Assembly (NCBI RefSeq): GCF_003350295.1
Contig: NZ_QLYY01000007.1
Coordinates: forward strand, 1 to 64,000
Source of the DNA: Vibrio tetraodonis
GTDB taxonomy: Bacteria; Pseudomonadota; Gammaproteobacteria; Enterobacterales; Vibrionaceae
Direction of reading: 5' to 3'
DNA length: 64,000 bases
Position 1 is the stretch's first letter. Every line of letters starts with the position of its first letter. Under the pieces are notes generated by a model. The model searched no databases and was not told where the DNA came from. It was given only the letters and a program-made list of their open reading frames with translations. Positions 8,912-18,425 of the stretch are shown here, piece after piece. The translations under genes were made by a program, and so were the position numbers.

Positions 8912-10765
8912 TTATTCATCTAAGAAGCTGCGCAGTGTTTCTGAGCGGCTAGGGTGACGAAGCTTACGTAATGCTTTTGCTTCTATCTGACGAATACGCT
9001 CTCGAGTGACATCAAACTGCTTACCAACCTCTTCAAGAGTGTGGTCAGTATTCATATCGATACCAAAACGCATACGAAGAACCTTAGCTTCGCGAGGTGT
9101 AAGACCTGCTAGAACATCTTTTGTCGCAACTTTTAAACTTGTAGAAGTTGCTGAGTCTAAAGGAAGCTCCAAGGTTGTATCTTCAATAAAGTCGCCAAGA
9201 TGCGAATCTTCATCGTCGCCTATCGGCGTTTCCATTGAGATCGGCTCTTTAGCAATTTTTAGTACTTTGCGAATCTTATCTTCCGGCATTTGCATGCGCT
9301 CTGCCAATTCTTCTGGAAGTGGTTCACGGCCCATCTCCTGTAGCATTTGACGAGAGATACGATTCAGTTTGTTGATCGTTTCGATCATGTGTACTGGAAT
9401 TCGTATTGTTCGAGCTTGATCGGCAATAGAGCGAGTGATTGCTTGTCGAATCCACCAAGTTGCGTAAGTCGAGAACTTATAGCCACGGCGATATTCAAAT
9501 TTATCAACTGCTTTCATCAAGCCTATGTTACCTTCTTGAATCAAATCCAAGAACTGCAAACCACGATTAGTGTATTTCTTCGCGATAGAAATAACCAAAC
9601 GCAAGTTAGCCTCGACCATTTCTTTCTTAGCTCGACGGGCTTTTGCCTCACCGATAGACATACGGCGGCTAATATCTTTGATATTTTGTACCGTTAGAGA
9701 AGTCTCTTCCTCAATCATTTTCAGTTTCATGATTGAGCGACGTATGTCTTCTTCGCTGCGTTGAATTTTTTCTGCATAAGGCTTATCAGAAGATAAAATT
9801 TCGTCTAGCCATGCTTCGCTTGATTCATTACCAGTAAAGAGCGTAATGAAGGATTTTTTCGGCATTTTACCGTATTCAACAGACGCCTTCATGATCAAGC
9901 GTTCTTGAGTACGGACGCGCTCCATTGAGGTGCGCAACTCGTCAACTAAGTAATCAAACTGCTTAGGAGTCAGACGGAATTCTTTGAACACATCCAGTAC
10001 AAGCTCGTGAGCAATTTGAGCTTTTGGACTTTCATTGCCGTACTCATTGCACGCCAACTGAAAGTTTTGGAAGGTGTTACGCAGTGAGGTAAACTTCTCA
10101 AGGGCGAGTTCAGGGTCAATTCCTGTTTCTTCTTCCTCTTCGTCGCTATCTTCACTGTCTTCATCGACGTCTTCATCATCTTCGTCTTCTAAGTCAGACT
10201 CAGCCAGCTCTGAACCTATGTGGGTTGCAGTTGGCGCTGCTGTTTCATCAGCATCAGGGTCTACGAAGCCGGTAATGAGGTCAGTAAGGCGCAGTTCCTC
10301 AGCTTGAACTTTATCGAATTGCTCAAGAATATAAGGAATGGTTCCCGGGTACTCGGCTACAGCATTTTGAACTTGGTTAATACCATCTTCAATGCGTTTT
10401 GCAATATCGATTTCGCCTTCACGAGTCAGTAGTTCTACTGTTCCCATTTCGCGCATATACATACGCACTGGGTCCGTGGTACGGCCAATTTCATTTTCTA
10501 CGCTAGATAATGCGGCAGCAGCTGCTTCAGCGGCATCTTCATCGGTAATTGTATCATCGTCATTCAGAGCAAGGTCATCGGCATCAGGCGCAGTTTCAAC
10601 AACTCGGATGCCCATGTCGTTAATCATTTGAATGATATCTTCAACCTGCTCAGAATCTACGATTTCTGCTGGCAGGTGATCATTTACTTCTGCGTAGGTC
10701 AGATAGCCTTGTTCCTTGCCTTTAATGACAAGTTGTTTTAGCTGTGACTGCGGATTTTGATCCAT
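8912..10765 (-). CDS. rpoD: RNA polymerase primary sigma factor RpoD (sigma-70)
   Basis: Housekeeping sigma factor that directs core polymerase to most promoters. All regions are visible in 617 residues: region 1.1, region 1.2 ([11 protein letters not shown]), a long non-conserved insert with a Glu/Asp-rich run at about 190-220, region 2 with [15 protein letters not shown], region 3, and region 4.2 with the helix-turn-helix TLEEVGKQF...RERIRQIE. Length matches the E. coli protein (613). Distal gene of the macromolecular-synthesis operon, 97 bases after dnaG. Confidence 0.99.
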   Translation of the reverse strand: MDQNPQSQLKQLVIKGKEQGYLTYAEVNDHLPAEIVDSEQVEDIIQMINDMGIRVVETAPDADDLALNDDDTITDEDAAEAAAAALSSVENEIGRTTDPVRMYMREMGTVELLTREGEIDIAKRIEDGINQVQNAVAEYPGTIPYILEQFDKVQAEELRLTDLITGFVDPDADETAAPTATHIGSELAESDLEDEDDEDVDEDSEDSDEEEEETGIDPELALEKFTSLRNTFQNFQLACNEYGNESPKAQIAHELVLDVFKEFRLTPKQFDYLVDELRTSMERVRTQERLIMKASVEYGKMPKKSFITLFTGNESSEAWLDEILSSDKPYAEKIQRSEEDIRRSIMKLKMIEEETSLTVQNIKDISRRMSIGEAKARRAKKEMVEANLRLVISIAKKYTNRGLQFLDLIQEGNIGLMKAVDKFEYRRGYKFSTYATWWIRQAITRSIADQARTIRIPVHMIETINKLNRISRQMLQEMGREPLPEELAERMQMPEDKIRKVLKIAKEPISMETPIGDDEDSHLGDFIEDTTLELPLDSATSTSLKVATKDVLAGLTPREAKVLRMRFGIDMNTDHTLEEVGKQFDVTRERIRQIEAKALRKLRHPSRSETLRSFLDE

Positions 10766-10862
10766 AGACGGTATCCAACTTAGTATCTGGTGAAGGAATT
10801 AGTATGCGAGTGCAAACCACCCATAATAACACATTAATTTATTGCTGACTATTCAAACAGGG

Positions 10863-12632
10863 TTACACTTTTAAATCTAGCATTAAAGCTAGCAGCTCCC
10901 TTCTTTCTTCGGTTGATAAACCGACACTTCTTTCTTTGGCCTGCAAATCTTCAATTTGCTTTTCGACACACTGGGCCAATATTTTATCCAGCGAATCTAA
11001 AAAAATATCTTGTTCATTATCTTCATCGAGCGGGATTTCCCATCCAGCTAAACGAGACAGTAGAGCTTCATGACTCGTATTGCGCCAGTGTTCAATTAAC
11101 TGACCTGTGCTTATATTGGGGTGCAGCTGGCAGTATTCAAGCACCTCAATGAATAATCTTAATCCAGGAACCGATAGTTCTCTAACTGGGGTCAAATCCG
11201 GCACCATTTGAGCATAGTTCGGATTTTGAATAAGTAACGCTATCACCTCACGCATTGGCGTTCTTTTGATGTCTTTATGAGGAGTAGGCTTTGTATCAGT
11301 TGTTGTAGTTATCAGTGAATTGAGAAACTTCTGAAGTTGGAAGTCACTCCAACCAGTACCCAGTGTTAACTCTTTCCATAAATATGCTTGCAGCGAGGGA
11401 TCAGTCGTTTTGTTAAGTAGTGGGGCTGCGTTTGTCGCCACATAGGTCCCCCAGCGTTTAGGATCTGAATCCGGAGCATCTTTTTTAATTTCGGCGAGTA
11501 AGAAATCAATCAATGAATCTGCTTTATCTATTTCTCGCTCAATTGCCTCTTTGCCAAATTTTCGAACAAAGCTATCTGGATCTTCTCCATCTGGTAAAAA
11601 CAAGACTTTAAGTACTTTGTTGGCATTGAGGAACTGCAGGGCATTTTCCATTGCTCTTCTTGCCGCTTCTCGGCCTGCTCGATCACCATCGTAGCAGCAA
11701 ACGATAGTGTCTGTTTGTCTGAATAATTGGCGTATGTGATCGTCTGTTGTCGAGGTTCCGAGAGATGCTACCGCATAGTCGACACCATATTGAGCCAGAG
11801 CCACCACATCCATATAGCCTTCAACAACTAATATTTGTGGTGGTTCACGGTAAGCCTGCATGACTTCGTATAGACCGTATAACTCTTTGCCTTTATGGAA
11901 AACGGGTGTTTCTGGTGAGTTAAGATATTTTGGGGTGCCATCGCCTAGGATTCGGCCACCAAAGCCAATGACTCTTCCGCGCCTATCATGAATAGGGAAC
12001 ATGACTCGGCCACGAAAACGATCGTAACGGCTACCTTTATCATTTTCGATTAGCATTCCGCCGGAGACGAGCATAGCTTGGGTTTGTTCTGTGTGTCCAA
12101 AATTCTTACGGACTAAATCCCACTCATCAGCCACATAACCAATACCGAATTTTTTGACTATCTCTCCTGTGAGGCCCCGATCTTTTAGGTAGTCGATAGC
12201 GACTTTGCTTCCGGAGTGCTTTAACTGGTCTCGGTAAAACTGAGCAATGCCTGCCATCAAATCATAGAGGTTACGTTTTTGCTCATTATTGGCTTGAGGG
12301 GCATTTGAGGTGAACCTTCCACCTTGGCGTTGTTCTCTTGGTACATCTAACCCCAGATAAGAGGCAAGTTCATCAATCGCTTCTGGGAATTCTAATCTTT
12401 CGTACTCCATCATAAAGTCGATAGCGTTGCCATGGGCACCGCAGCCAAAGCAATGATAGAACTGCTTTTCTTGGCTTACACTAAATGACGGTGTTTTCTC
12501 ATTGTGAAATGGACAGCATGCGCCGTAGTTTTTGCCTTTTTTCTTTAGCTTTACACGAGAGTCGATGATGTCGACAATATCCAGCCGAGCGAGTAAGTCA
12601 TCGATAAAGCTTCTTGGTATCTGTCCTGCCAT
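10863..12632 (-). CDS. dnaG: DNA primase DnaG
   Basis: Makes RNA primers at the replication fork with DnaB helicase. The N-terminal CHC2 zinc finger (CCPFHNEK ... YHCFGCGAHG, residues about 39-64) is followed by the catalytic core with the TOPRIM signature VVEGYMDV and DGDRAGREAA, and a C-terminal helicase-interaction domain. 589 residues, standard. AGAGG precedes the ATG at good spacing. A hairpin between yqeY and dnaG may lower dnaG expression relative to rpsU. Confidence 0.98.
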   Translation of the reverse strand: MAGQIPRSFIDDLLARLDIVDIIDSRVKLKKKGKNYGACCPFHNEKTPSFSVSQEKQFYHCFGCGAHGNAIDFMMEYERLEFPEAIDELASYLGLDVPREQRQGGRFTSNAPQANNEQKRNLYDLMAGIAQFYRDQLKHSGSKVAIDYLKDRGLTGEIVKKFGIGYVADEWDLVRKNFGHTEQTQAMLVSGGMLIENDKGSRYDRFRGRVMFPIHDRRGRVIGFGGRILGDGTPKYLNSPETPVFHKGKELYGLYEVMQAYREPPQILVVEGYMDVVALAQYGVDYAVASLGTSTTDDHIRQLFRQTDTIVCCYDGDRAGREAARRAMENALQFLNANKVLKVLFLPDGEDPDSFVRKFGKEAIEREIDKADSLIDFLLAEIKKDAPDSDPKRWGTYVATNAAPLLNKTTDPSLQAYLWKELTLGTGWSDFQLQKFLNSLITTTTDTKPTPHKDIKRTPMREVIALLIQNPNYAQMVPDLTPVRELSVPGLRLFIEVLEYCQLHPNISTGQLIEHWRNTSHEALLSRLAGWEIPLDEDNEQDIFLDSLDKILAQCVEKQIEDLQAKERSVGLSTEERRELLALMLDLKV

Positions 12633-12672
12633 AAACCTCTAGAATACGAAAAAGAATAATAGGCTAGATACA

Positions 12673-12708
12673 AACAAGCCGCGCTTTCCCAAGGTTAGCA
12701 CGGCCTGT
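12673..12708 (-). terminator. Intercistronic hairpin between yqeY and dnaG
   Basis: On the minus strand GCCGTGCT pairs with AGCGCGGC (one G-T pair) around a 12-base loop and is followed by TTGTTTG. It resembles a weak Rho-independent terminator. In E. coli a partial terminator in front of dnaG keeps primase low while rpsU is made in excess; this hairpin could do the same, which is inference. Confidence 0.5.
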
Positions 12709-12727
12709 TGTAATGTGTATTGAGTAA

Positions 12728-13171
12728 TTATCCGAGCTTAGCGCGTACTAAGCCGCTGACTTTACCCATATCTGCTCGCCCCTGAATCTTTGGCTTAAGC
12801 ACAGCCATTACTTTACCCATGTCTTGCATGCCCGCTGCTCCTGATTCAGTAATGGCATTGGTGATCAATGCGGTTACTTCAGTTTCACTTAGCGGTTGAG
12901 GCATAAACTCCTCAAGTACAGTAATTTCAGCTTGCTCGGTATCAGCAAGATCTTGTCGACCTGCAGATTCATATTGAGCGACAGAGTCGCGACGTTGTTT
13001 AACCATCTTAGTTAAGACAGCAAGAATATCGTTGTCAGTCAGAGTTATCTGTTCGTCAACTTCACGCTGTTTAATCGCAGACAGAGCTAAACGTATAGTG
13101 CCAAGGCGCAATTTGTCCTTGGCTTTCATCGCTATTTTTTGCTCATCTTTGAGAGTATCAATCAGAGCCAT
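12728..13171 (-). CDS. yqeY: GatB/YqeY domain protein
   Basis: A 147-residue protein of the YqeY family, an all-helical domain also found at the C-terminus of the GatB amidotransferase subunit. Family signatures are the N-terminal LRLALSAIKQREVD, the central KQRRDS and EFMPQPLSE, and the C-terminal GRADMGKVS. Cellular role is not established; binding of tRNA or aminoacyl-tRNA is presumed from the GatB tail. It lies 28 bases after rpsU in the rpsU-yqeY-dnaG-rpoD operon, an insertion relative to E. coli that is usual in vibrios. Confidence 0.93.
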   Translation of the reverse strand: MALIDTLKDEQKIAMKAKDKLRLGTIRLALSAIKQREVDEQITLTDNDILAVLTKMVKQRRDSVAQYESAGRQDLADTEQAEITVLEEFMPQPLSETEVTALITNAITESGAAGMQDMGKVMAVLKPKIQGRADMGKVSGLVRAKLG

Positions 13172-13199
13172 AACTAAATTCCTTTGTTGGACTTAGTTA

Positions 13200-13415
13200 T
13201 TAGTACAGGCGAACGCGACGAGCGTTTTCGCGAGCTAGCTTCTTAGCGTGACGCTTTTGAGCCGCTGCTTTAGCGCGTTTGCGAACTGTAGTTGGCTTTT
13301 CGTAGTGCTCACGACGACGCACTTCAGAAAGGATACCTGCTTTTTCGCAAGAGCGTTTGAAACGACGTAGAGCAACGTCGAACGGTTCGTTTTCACGTAC
13401 TTTAACTACTGGCAT
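13200..13415 (-). CDS. rpsU: 30S ribosomal protein S21
   Basis: Small basic protein of the 30S subunit needed for efficient translation initiation. 71 residues starting [21 protein letters not shown] and ending in an Arg/Lys-rich tail, almost the E. coli sequence. Its ATG is preceded by the run AGGTGAAAGGC on the minus strand. First gene of the operon that continues to rpoD; a sigma-70-like promoter lies about 100 bases upstream. Confidence 0.98.
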
Positions 13416-13512
13416 ATGCCTTTCACCTCAGGGGTTATTCATTAATGCTGATTTTGAAGTACCAAAGCTTTACTGCCGGTTCTATTATCAGCTTGATCAA
13501 AAATGGTGCGGA

Positions 13513-13542
13513 ATTTTAATCCGATCATATAGGCTTTGTAAA
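13513..13542 (-). promoter_or_regulatory. Probable sigma-70 promoter of rpsU operon
   Basis: On the minus strand TTTACA or TTACAA (-35) is separated by 18 or 17 bases from TAAAAT (-10). It faces rpsU, with its start codon about 98 bases downstream of the -10. I saw no CTGT-N8-ACAG LexA box in this region, unlike the E. coli rpsU operon. Confidence 0.5.
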
Positions 13543-13644
13543 GCCCTTTGTCGTTTAATCAGTATACAAAATTTGTTTGCTAAGCCAAGCCAAGGTAAGA
13601 TTGCGCCAATTTTGAATCGTAGAACAAGCTATCTAGGTTAAACC

Positions 13645-14661
13645 ATGCGTATTATTGGTATTGAAACCTCATGTGATGAAACAGGCATCGCGATATATGA
13701 TGATGAGAAAGGACTGCTTTCTCACAAATTATACAGTCAAGTTAAACTGCACGCCGATTATGGTGGTGTCGTTCCAGAGCTTGCTTCTCGTGATCATGTT
13801 AAAAAGACCATTCCGTTAATTAAATCGGCAATGACAGAAGCAGGTTTGACATCTAAGGATATCGATGGTGTCGCGTATACGGCTGGACCTGGTTTAGTTG
13901 GAGCTTTACTGGTAGGTGCGACCATAGGCCGCAGCCTTGCTTATGCTTGGGGGGTGCCTGCTGTACCGGTACACCATATGGAAGGGCACTTATTAGCGCC
14001 CATGTTAGAAGATAACCCGCCGCCTTTTCCATTTGTTGCTGTACTTGTATCTGGAGGGCACTCTATGATGGTTGAAGTCCGAGGAATTGGTGAGTATACG
14101 ATTCTCGGTGAGTCGATTGATGATGCTGCTGGTGAAGCCTTTGATAAAACGGCTAAATTGATGGGGCTCGATTATCCGGGAGGCCCTCTTTTATCTAAGC
14201 TGGCAGAAAAAGGCACCTCTGGGCGCTTTAAGTTTCCTCGTCCAATGACAGATAGGCCAGGTTTAGATATGAGCTTCTCGGGGTTGAAAACATTTACAGC
14301 TAATACCATTGCTGCCAATGGTGATGATGAACAAACGCGTGCTGATATTGCGTTAGCATTTGAAGAGGCAGTCTGTGCAACTTTAGCGATAAAATGCAAG
14401 CGGGCTCTTGAACAAACTGGGTTAAAGCGGATCGTTATTGCTGGTGGTGTGAGTGCTAACCGTCGATTGCGTTCAGATTTAGAACAATTAGCCAGCAAGA
14501 TTGGTGGAGAGGTATATTATCCACGAACCGAGTTTTGTACCGATAATGGTGCAATGATTGCCTATGCGGGTATGCAGCGGCTAAAAAATGGTGAAACGAC
14601 TGATTTATCTGTGCAAGCGACCCCACGCTGGCCAATCGACCAATTGAAACCAATCTTGTAA
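13645..14661 (+). CDS. tsaD: tRNA threonylcarbamoyladenosine synthase subunit TsaD
   Basis: Catalytic subunit that, with TsaB and TsaE, transfers threonylcarbamoyl from threonylcarbamoyl-AMP to A37 of ANN-decoding tRNAs. 338 residues of the ASKHA fold. The iron-binding histidines are in PVHHMEGH (H111 and H115), and nucleotide-binding glycines in [10 protein letters not shown] and the VSGGHSMM segment. Divergent from rpsU, the same arrangement as E. coli ygjD/rpsU. Confidence 0.98.
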   Translation: MRIIGIETSCDETGIAIYDDEKGLLSHKLYSQVKLHADYGGVVPELASRDHVKKTIPLIKSAMTEAGLTSKDIDGVAYTAGPGLVGALLVGATIGRSLAYAWGVPAVPVHHMEGHLLAPMLEDNPPPFPFVAVLVSGGHSMMVEVRGIGEYTILGESIDDAAGEAFDKTAKLMGLDYPGGPLLSKLAEKGTSGRFKFPRPMTDRPGLDMSFSGLKTFTANTIAANGDDEQTRADIALAFEEAVCATLAIKCKRALEQTGLKRIVIAGGVSANRRLRSDLEQLASKIGGEVYYPRTEFCTDNGAMIAYAGMQRLKNGETTDLSVQATPRWPIDQLKPIL

Positions 14662-14677
14662 TCCAATTTTTTACAAT

Positions 14678-14706
14678 AAAGCCACTTAACTCAAAGGGGT
14701 GGCTTT
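14678..14706 (+). terminator. Possible weak terminator after tsaD
   Basis: AAAGCCAC and GTGGCTTT form an 8-bp stem with a 13-base loop, 16 bases beyond the tsaD stop. The tail is TTTCCCC rather than a long T-run, so it may be leaky. Confidence 0.4.
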
Positions 14707-14777
14707 CCCCATCATTTCTAATACCTCAATAGCTTTGAGTGCCATAGGCACCATGAGTCACCTTGGTAGGTATTTTG

Positions 14778-15605
14778 ATGAAAATGAGAATGAATATGCC
14801 CAAATTTACGTTAGACGAACAGAAAATGGTTTATACAGATATCGGCCAAGGTCCTGTGATTGTTTTTGGTCATGCATATCTGTGGAACAGGGAAATGTGG
14901 GCTCCGCAAGTCGAAGTGTTAAGCAAAAAGTATCGCTGTATTGTGCCAGACTTTTGGGCACATGGAGACTCTGGTTCTGCCCCTAAGTCAATGAATTCAC
15001 TGGTCGACTACGCCAAACATATTGTTGCCTTAATGGACCATCTGAGTATTGAGCAGTTCTCTATTGTTGGTATGGAACTGGGGGGAATGTGGGGAACTGA
15101 AGTTGTAACTTTTGTTCCCCGCAGAGTGAAGTCGCTCGTTATGATGGATACCTTTGTTGGTTTGGAGCCAGAAGTGACCCATAAAAAGTATTTTTCTTTA
15201 TTGGATACGGTGGAGTCTTCACAGATGTTCTCTGGCTCGATCATTGAATCCATCTTGGCGCTTTTTTTCGCTTCTGAGCATCAAGCAACTGAGTTAGTAG
15301 CACAATTTCGTACGAGGTTGGCAAGCTTAAAAGGTGAGCGAGCGATAGAAACGGCCCGAATAGGTCGCATGATCTTCGGGCGCCGAGATCAGGTTGAAGA
15401 TATAGAGATGTTTGCATTACCGGTATTGATTGCTGTTGGGGAGAAAAATGTACCTCGGCCAGTCCTTGAGTCATACCTTATGCATGATTGTATTACTGGC
15501 TCTGAGTTTGTTCAGATACCAACTGCTGGGCATATTTCAAACCTAGAGCAACCTGAATTTGTATCAAAAATGCTGGAAGACTTCTTCACCAAGCTGTATC
15601 AATAA
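14778..15605 (+). CDS. Alpha/beta hydrolase-fold protein with atypical triad
   Basis: About 275 residues of the alpha/beta-hydrolase fold: oxyanion-hole strand VIVFGHAYLWNREMW, DFWAHGDSG turn, nucleophile elbow, and C-terminal AGHISNLEQP with the catalytic histidine. The elbow reads VGMELGG where hydrolases have GxSxGG, so Glu stands in place of Ser (codon GAA at 15075). The acid position reads GEKNVPRP where relatives usually have Asp. It may be a pseudoenzyme or use another chemistry; substrate unknown. Start is uncertain among ATGs at 14778-14796; TAGGT lies before the first. It stands alone between tsaD and plsY. Confidence 0.8.
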   Translation: MKMRMNMPKFTLDEQKMVYTDIGQGPVIVFGHAYLWNREMWAPQVEVLSKKYRCIVPDFWAHGDSGSAPKSMNSLVDYAKHIVALMDHLSIEQFSIVGMELGGMWGTEVVTFVPRRVKSLVMMDTFVGLEPEVTHKKYFSLLDTVESSQMFSGSIIESILALFFASEHQATELVAQFRTRLASLKGERAIETARIGRMIFGRRDQVEDIEMFALPVLIAVGEKNVPRPVLESYLMHDCITGSEFVQIPTAGHISNLEQPEFVSKMLEDFFTKLYQ

Positions 15606-15637
15606 ACGATTTAGAGCAAGTGTGAGAGATATGAGAG

Positions 15638-16249
15638 TTAAACAGAATTTTTTTCGTTGATTTTTGGTTCAGAGCCGTCGAGTAAGCGCTTAATGTTTTT
15701 GTGGTGACGAAAGATGATTAGGCATGCCAACATGGCGACAGGTAAGGTGTATTGGGGTTTTATCATCCAGGTATAAAGTGGGGCTAGTAAAACGGTGACA
15801 ATTGCAGCTAGAGAGGAATAGCGAAATAGCACAATAACTAGCAACCAAGTAGCGATGAGCATGCATGATAAGCCTAAACCTATTGGAGCTATAGACCCTA
15901 GAGCGGTTGCAACCCCTTTACCGCCTTGAAAATGGAAAAAAATGGGGTACATATGACCTAGGCATGCAGCGATGGCTATGACACCAAGCAAAATGGGTTC
16001 AATATGAAAAAAGTAGCCTCCCCAAACGGGAATGGTTCCTTTTAGCATGTCACATAATAGTACTGCGAGTGCGGCTTTTTTGCCTCCTAGCCTAAGTACA
16101 TTGGTCGCCCCAGGGTTATGAGAACCTACATCACGTGGATCGGGTAATTTGAGTAACCGACAAATAAGAATAGCGCTCGAGACCGAACCCAATAAATAAG
16201 CTGAGATGATCATGACAATAGCGATAGTGGTCATAGTGTCGTTACTCAT
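15638..16249 (-). CDS. plsY: Glycerol-3-phosphate acyltransferase PlsY
   Basis: Inner-membrane enzyme that transfers the acyl group of acyl-phosphate to glycerol-3-phosphate, giving lysophosphatidate. About five transmembrane helices and the three family motifs are visible: [11 protein letters not shown] with [12 protein letters not shown], the [17 protein letters not shown] loop, and the C-terminal [10 protein letters not shown]. 203 residues from the ATG used; an ATG at 16234 gives the more family-like MTTIAIVM and is equally plausible. It is divergent from folB and convergent with the hydrolase gene. Confidence 0.95.
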   Translation of the reverse strand: MSNDTMTTIAIVMIISAYLLGSVSSAILICRLLKLPDPRDVGSHNPGATNVLRLGGKKAALAVLLCDMLKGTIPVWGGYFFHIEPILLGVIAIAACLGHMYPIFFHFQGGKGVATALGSIAPIGLGLSCMLIATWLLVIVLFRYSSLAAIVTVLLAPLYTWMIKPQYTLPVAMLACLIIFRHHKNIKRLLDGSEPKINEKNSV

Positions 16250-16394
16250 TATAAAAAGGTGTTAGCTGAGCAAGTAATTGATATCATATAGCGCTTACAA
16301 GGCTCAAACTACCCAGATCTTGGTGTTTGGGACAAAAATAGTACGACTTTTTATCAGATTTGGGTATCCGACCTCTAATTAGGAATCAAAATGC

Positions 16395-16748
16395 ATGGAT
16401 AAAGTGTTTATCGAGCAGTTAGAAGTGATCACGACGATAGGCGTGTACGATTGGGAACAGAGCATTAAGCAAAAGCTGGTTCTGGACATTGAAATGGCCC
16501 ACGATAATCGGGCTGCAGGTAAAAGTGATAATGTTGTTGATGCTCTTGATTACGCTAAAGTAAGCTCGGCGGTTCTTTCTCATATAGAATCTGGTCGTTT
16601 TTTATTGGTCGAGAGAGTGGCAGAAGAAGTCGCTGAATTAATTATGAGCCAGTTTGCTGTTCCTTGGGTGAGAATTCGATTAACAAAACCTGGAGCTGTT
16701 GTTCAGGCATCCGGTGTGGGGGTCATCATTGAGCGAGGCAACCCATGA
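16395..16748 (+). CDS. folB: Dihydroneopterin aldolase FolB
   Basis: Converts 7,8-dihydroneopterin to 6-hydroxymethyl-dihydropterin in folate synthesis. 117 residues with the family start MDKVFIEQLEVITTIGVYDWE, the YAKVS segment that carries the substrate tyrosine, LVERVAEEVA and the conserved Lys of the RLTKPGAV strand. It overlaps the next gene folK by four bases (ATGA), so the two consecutive pathway enzymes are probably translationally coupled. Confidence 0.96.
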   Translation: MDKVFIEQLEVITTIGVYDWEQSIKQKLVLDIEMAHDNRAAGKSDNVVDALDYAKVSSAVLSHIESGRFLLVERVAEEVAELIMSQFAVPWVRIRLTKPGAVVQASGVGVIIERGNP

Positions 16749-17242
16749 CAAAAGTATACATTGGTGTTGGCTCCAATATAGAGCCGCGCAAACATATCGA
16801 GGTTGCGATTGGTGCATTACATGAGATTGGTCAGAACATTCGCTTGTCGACTATCTATGAATGCCCAGCTGTAGGCTTTGATGGTGACGCTTTTTACAAT
16901 TTGGTTGTTGAAATGGAAACCTCGCAAACTTTAGAAGAATTTGTGCAGCAGCTGCGTGATATAGAGCTAGAGTGGGGGCGTGAGCGTGACTCTGAAAAAC
17001 TTCAGTCTCGCACGGTTGATTTGGATATTATCTTGTTCGGCCAACAGGTATCTAAACACTCACCAGAGCTACCTCGCAGTGATATCTACAAGTACGGTTT
17101 TGTCATTGAACCGCTGCGTGAATTATGTGCTGAACTTCGCGTGCCCAATGATGGCCGAACTATCGATCAAATTTGGTCAGAACTTTCTTACCCAGAACAC
17201 CTAAGTGAAATAGAACTTTGGTTTAATCACCCTTCTAACTGA
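16745..17242 (+). CDS. folK: HPPK family protein (FolK paralogue linked to folB)
   Basis: Member of the 6-hydroxymethyl-7,8-dihydropterin pyrophosphokinase family, which activates the pterin with ATP. 165 residues with [15 protein letters not shown] at the N-terminus and [12 protein letters not shown], the Mg2+/ATP-binding Asp pair. It overlaps folB. A second folK at 55405 is the orthologue of the E. coli pcnB-linked gene and has the canonical [15 protein letters not shown]; here the corresponding stretch is [14 protein letters not shown]. The two proteins are clearly different sequences. Confidence 0.9.
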   Translation: MTKVYIGVGSNIEPRKHIEVAIGALHEIGQNIRLSTIYECPAVGFDGDAFYNLVVEMETSQTLEEFVQQLRDIELEWGRERDSEKLQSRTVDLDIILFGQQVSKHSPELPRSDIYKYGFVIEPLRELCAELRVPNDGRTIDQIWSELSYPEHLSEIELWFNHPSN

Positions 17243-17249
17243 GAATCTA

Positions 17250-18053
17250 ATGAGTTATTTTGAAGCTTTTATTCTAGCCTTGATACAGGGCTTTACTGAA
17301 TTTTTACCCATTTCTAGTTCTGCACATTTAATTTTGCCCTCCGCAGTACTTGGATGGGAAGATCAAGGGCTAGCCTTTGATGTAGCTGTTCATGTGGGTA
17401 CCTTGGCCGCAGTGGTTATATATTTTCGTCATGAAGTTGTAGCCTTATTCAGTGCCTTTTTAGCTTCAATCTTTAAAGGCGATCGCAGTAAAGAAGCTAA
17501 GCTGGCTTGGATGATTGTTATTGCAACCATTCCAGCTTGTGTCTTTGGCTTATTAATGAAGGATATTATAGAGCTGTATTTGCGCAGTGCTTGGGTTATT
17601 GCTATTACAACCATAATTTTTGGTTTGTTGCTTTGGTACGTTGACAGAAATGCGAGCCTTGCTAAAGACGAATATCAGGTAGACCGAAACAAAGCAATAT
17701 TGATAGGTATTGCGCAAGCAGTAGCTATGATACCTGGAACCTCTCGCTCTGGTATTACGATTACAGCCGCGTTGTATTTGGGCTTTACTCGTGAAGCAGC
17801 GGCTAGGTTTTCATTCTTAATGTCAATTCCTATTATTTTGCTAGCTGGTGGTTATTTAGGTTTGAAACTTATCAGTAGTGGCGTGGCCGTAGACACAAAC
17901 ATGCTCCTCACTGGTATTGTTACATCCTTTGTGAGTGCTTATTTATGTATTCACCTGTTTCTTAAACTTATATCGCGTATGGGAATGACCCCATTTGTAA
18001 TTTATCGATTGGTATTAGGTTTAGGATTACTCTTGTTTTTGTTACAGCGCTGA
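17250..18053 (+). CDS. uppP: Undecaprenyl-diphosphate phosphatase UppP (BacA)
   Basis: Inner-membrane phosphatase that recycles undecaprenyl pyrophosphate to the monophosphate lipid carrier for peptidoglycan and LPS; overexpression gives bacitracin resistance. 267 residues, about eight transmembrane helices, with the two signature motifs [13 protein letters not shown] near residue 17 and PGTSRSGIT near residue 160. It starts seven bases after folK. Confidence 0.97.
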   Translation: MSYFEAFILALIQGFTEFLPISSSAHLILPSAVLGWEDQGLAFDVAVHVGTLAAVVIYFRHEVVALFSAFLASIFKGDRSKEAKLAWMIVIATIPACVFGLLMKDIIELYLRSAWVIAITTIIFGLLLWYVDRNASLAKDEYQVDRNKAILIGIAQAVAMIPGTSRSGITITAALYLGFTREAAARFSFLMSIPIILLAGGYLGLKLISSGVAVDTNMLLTGIVTSFVSAYLCIHLFLKLISRMGMTPFVIYRLVLGLGLLLFLLQR

Positions 18054-18144
18054 CCTTATTGAGCTCTCTATACCATTATATCGCCATACAAGTGGTATTA
18101 TGGTATACATGAGCTTCAAATTACTGTCATTGTTATAACTAGTT

Positions 18145-18423
18145 ATGCGAATTTTTGCCCTTGTTTTATTACTATTATTAGTCTGGCTGCAGTACACGCT
18201 GTGGCTGGGGAAAAATGGCATTTCTGAGTTTAAGTCTGTCCAGGCAGAGATTGAAGTACAGCATCAGGTTAACGGTAACCTGCAAAATAGAAATAGCGAA
18301 ATGTTTGCTGAGATTGATGATTTACGTCAAGGGCTAGATGCGATAGAAGAGCGAGCTCGCCATGAGCTGGGAATGGTTAAAGATGGTGAAACCTTTTATC
18401 GAATTGTTGAAGAGAATAACTGA
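18145..18423 (+). CDS. ftsB: Cell division protein FtsB
   Basis: Bitopic divisome protein that forms the FtsQLB complex. 92 residues: an N-terminal transmembrane helix (about residues 3-20, [17 protein letters not shown]), then a coiled coil ([19 protein letters not shown]) and the [11 protein letters not shown] segment shared with E. coli FtsB. It precedes ispD by two bases, as in E. coli, and starts the run through rpoS. Confidence 0.96.
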   Translation: MRIFALVLLLLLVWLQYTLWLGKNGISEFKSVQAEIEVQHQVNGNLQNRNSEMFAEIDDLRQGLDAIEERARHELGMVKDGETFYRIVEENN

Positions 18424-18425
18424 GT

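Noticed and set aside
10074..10307. Serine-rich plus-strand ORF opposite the acidic insert of rpoD
   Set aside because: It is the complement of GAx-rich codons for Glu/Asp in rpoD; no ribosome-binding site and no independent support.
13416..13644. LexA box in front of rpsU
   Set aside because: No CTGT-N8-ACAG palindrome is present between rpsU and tsaD.
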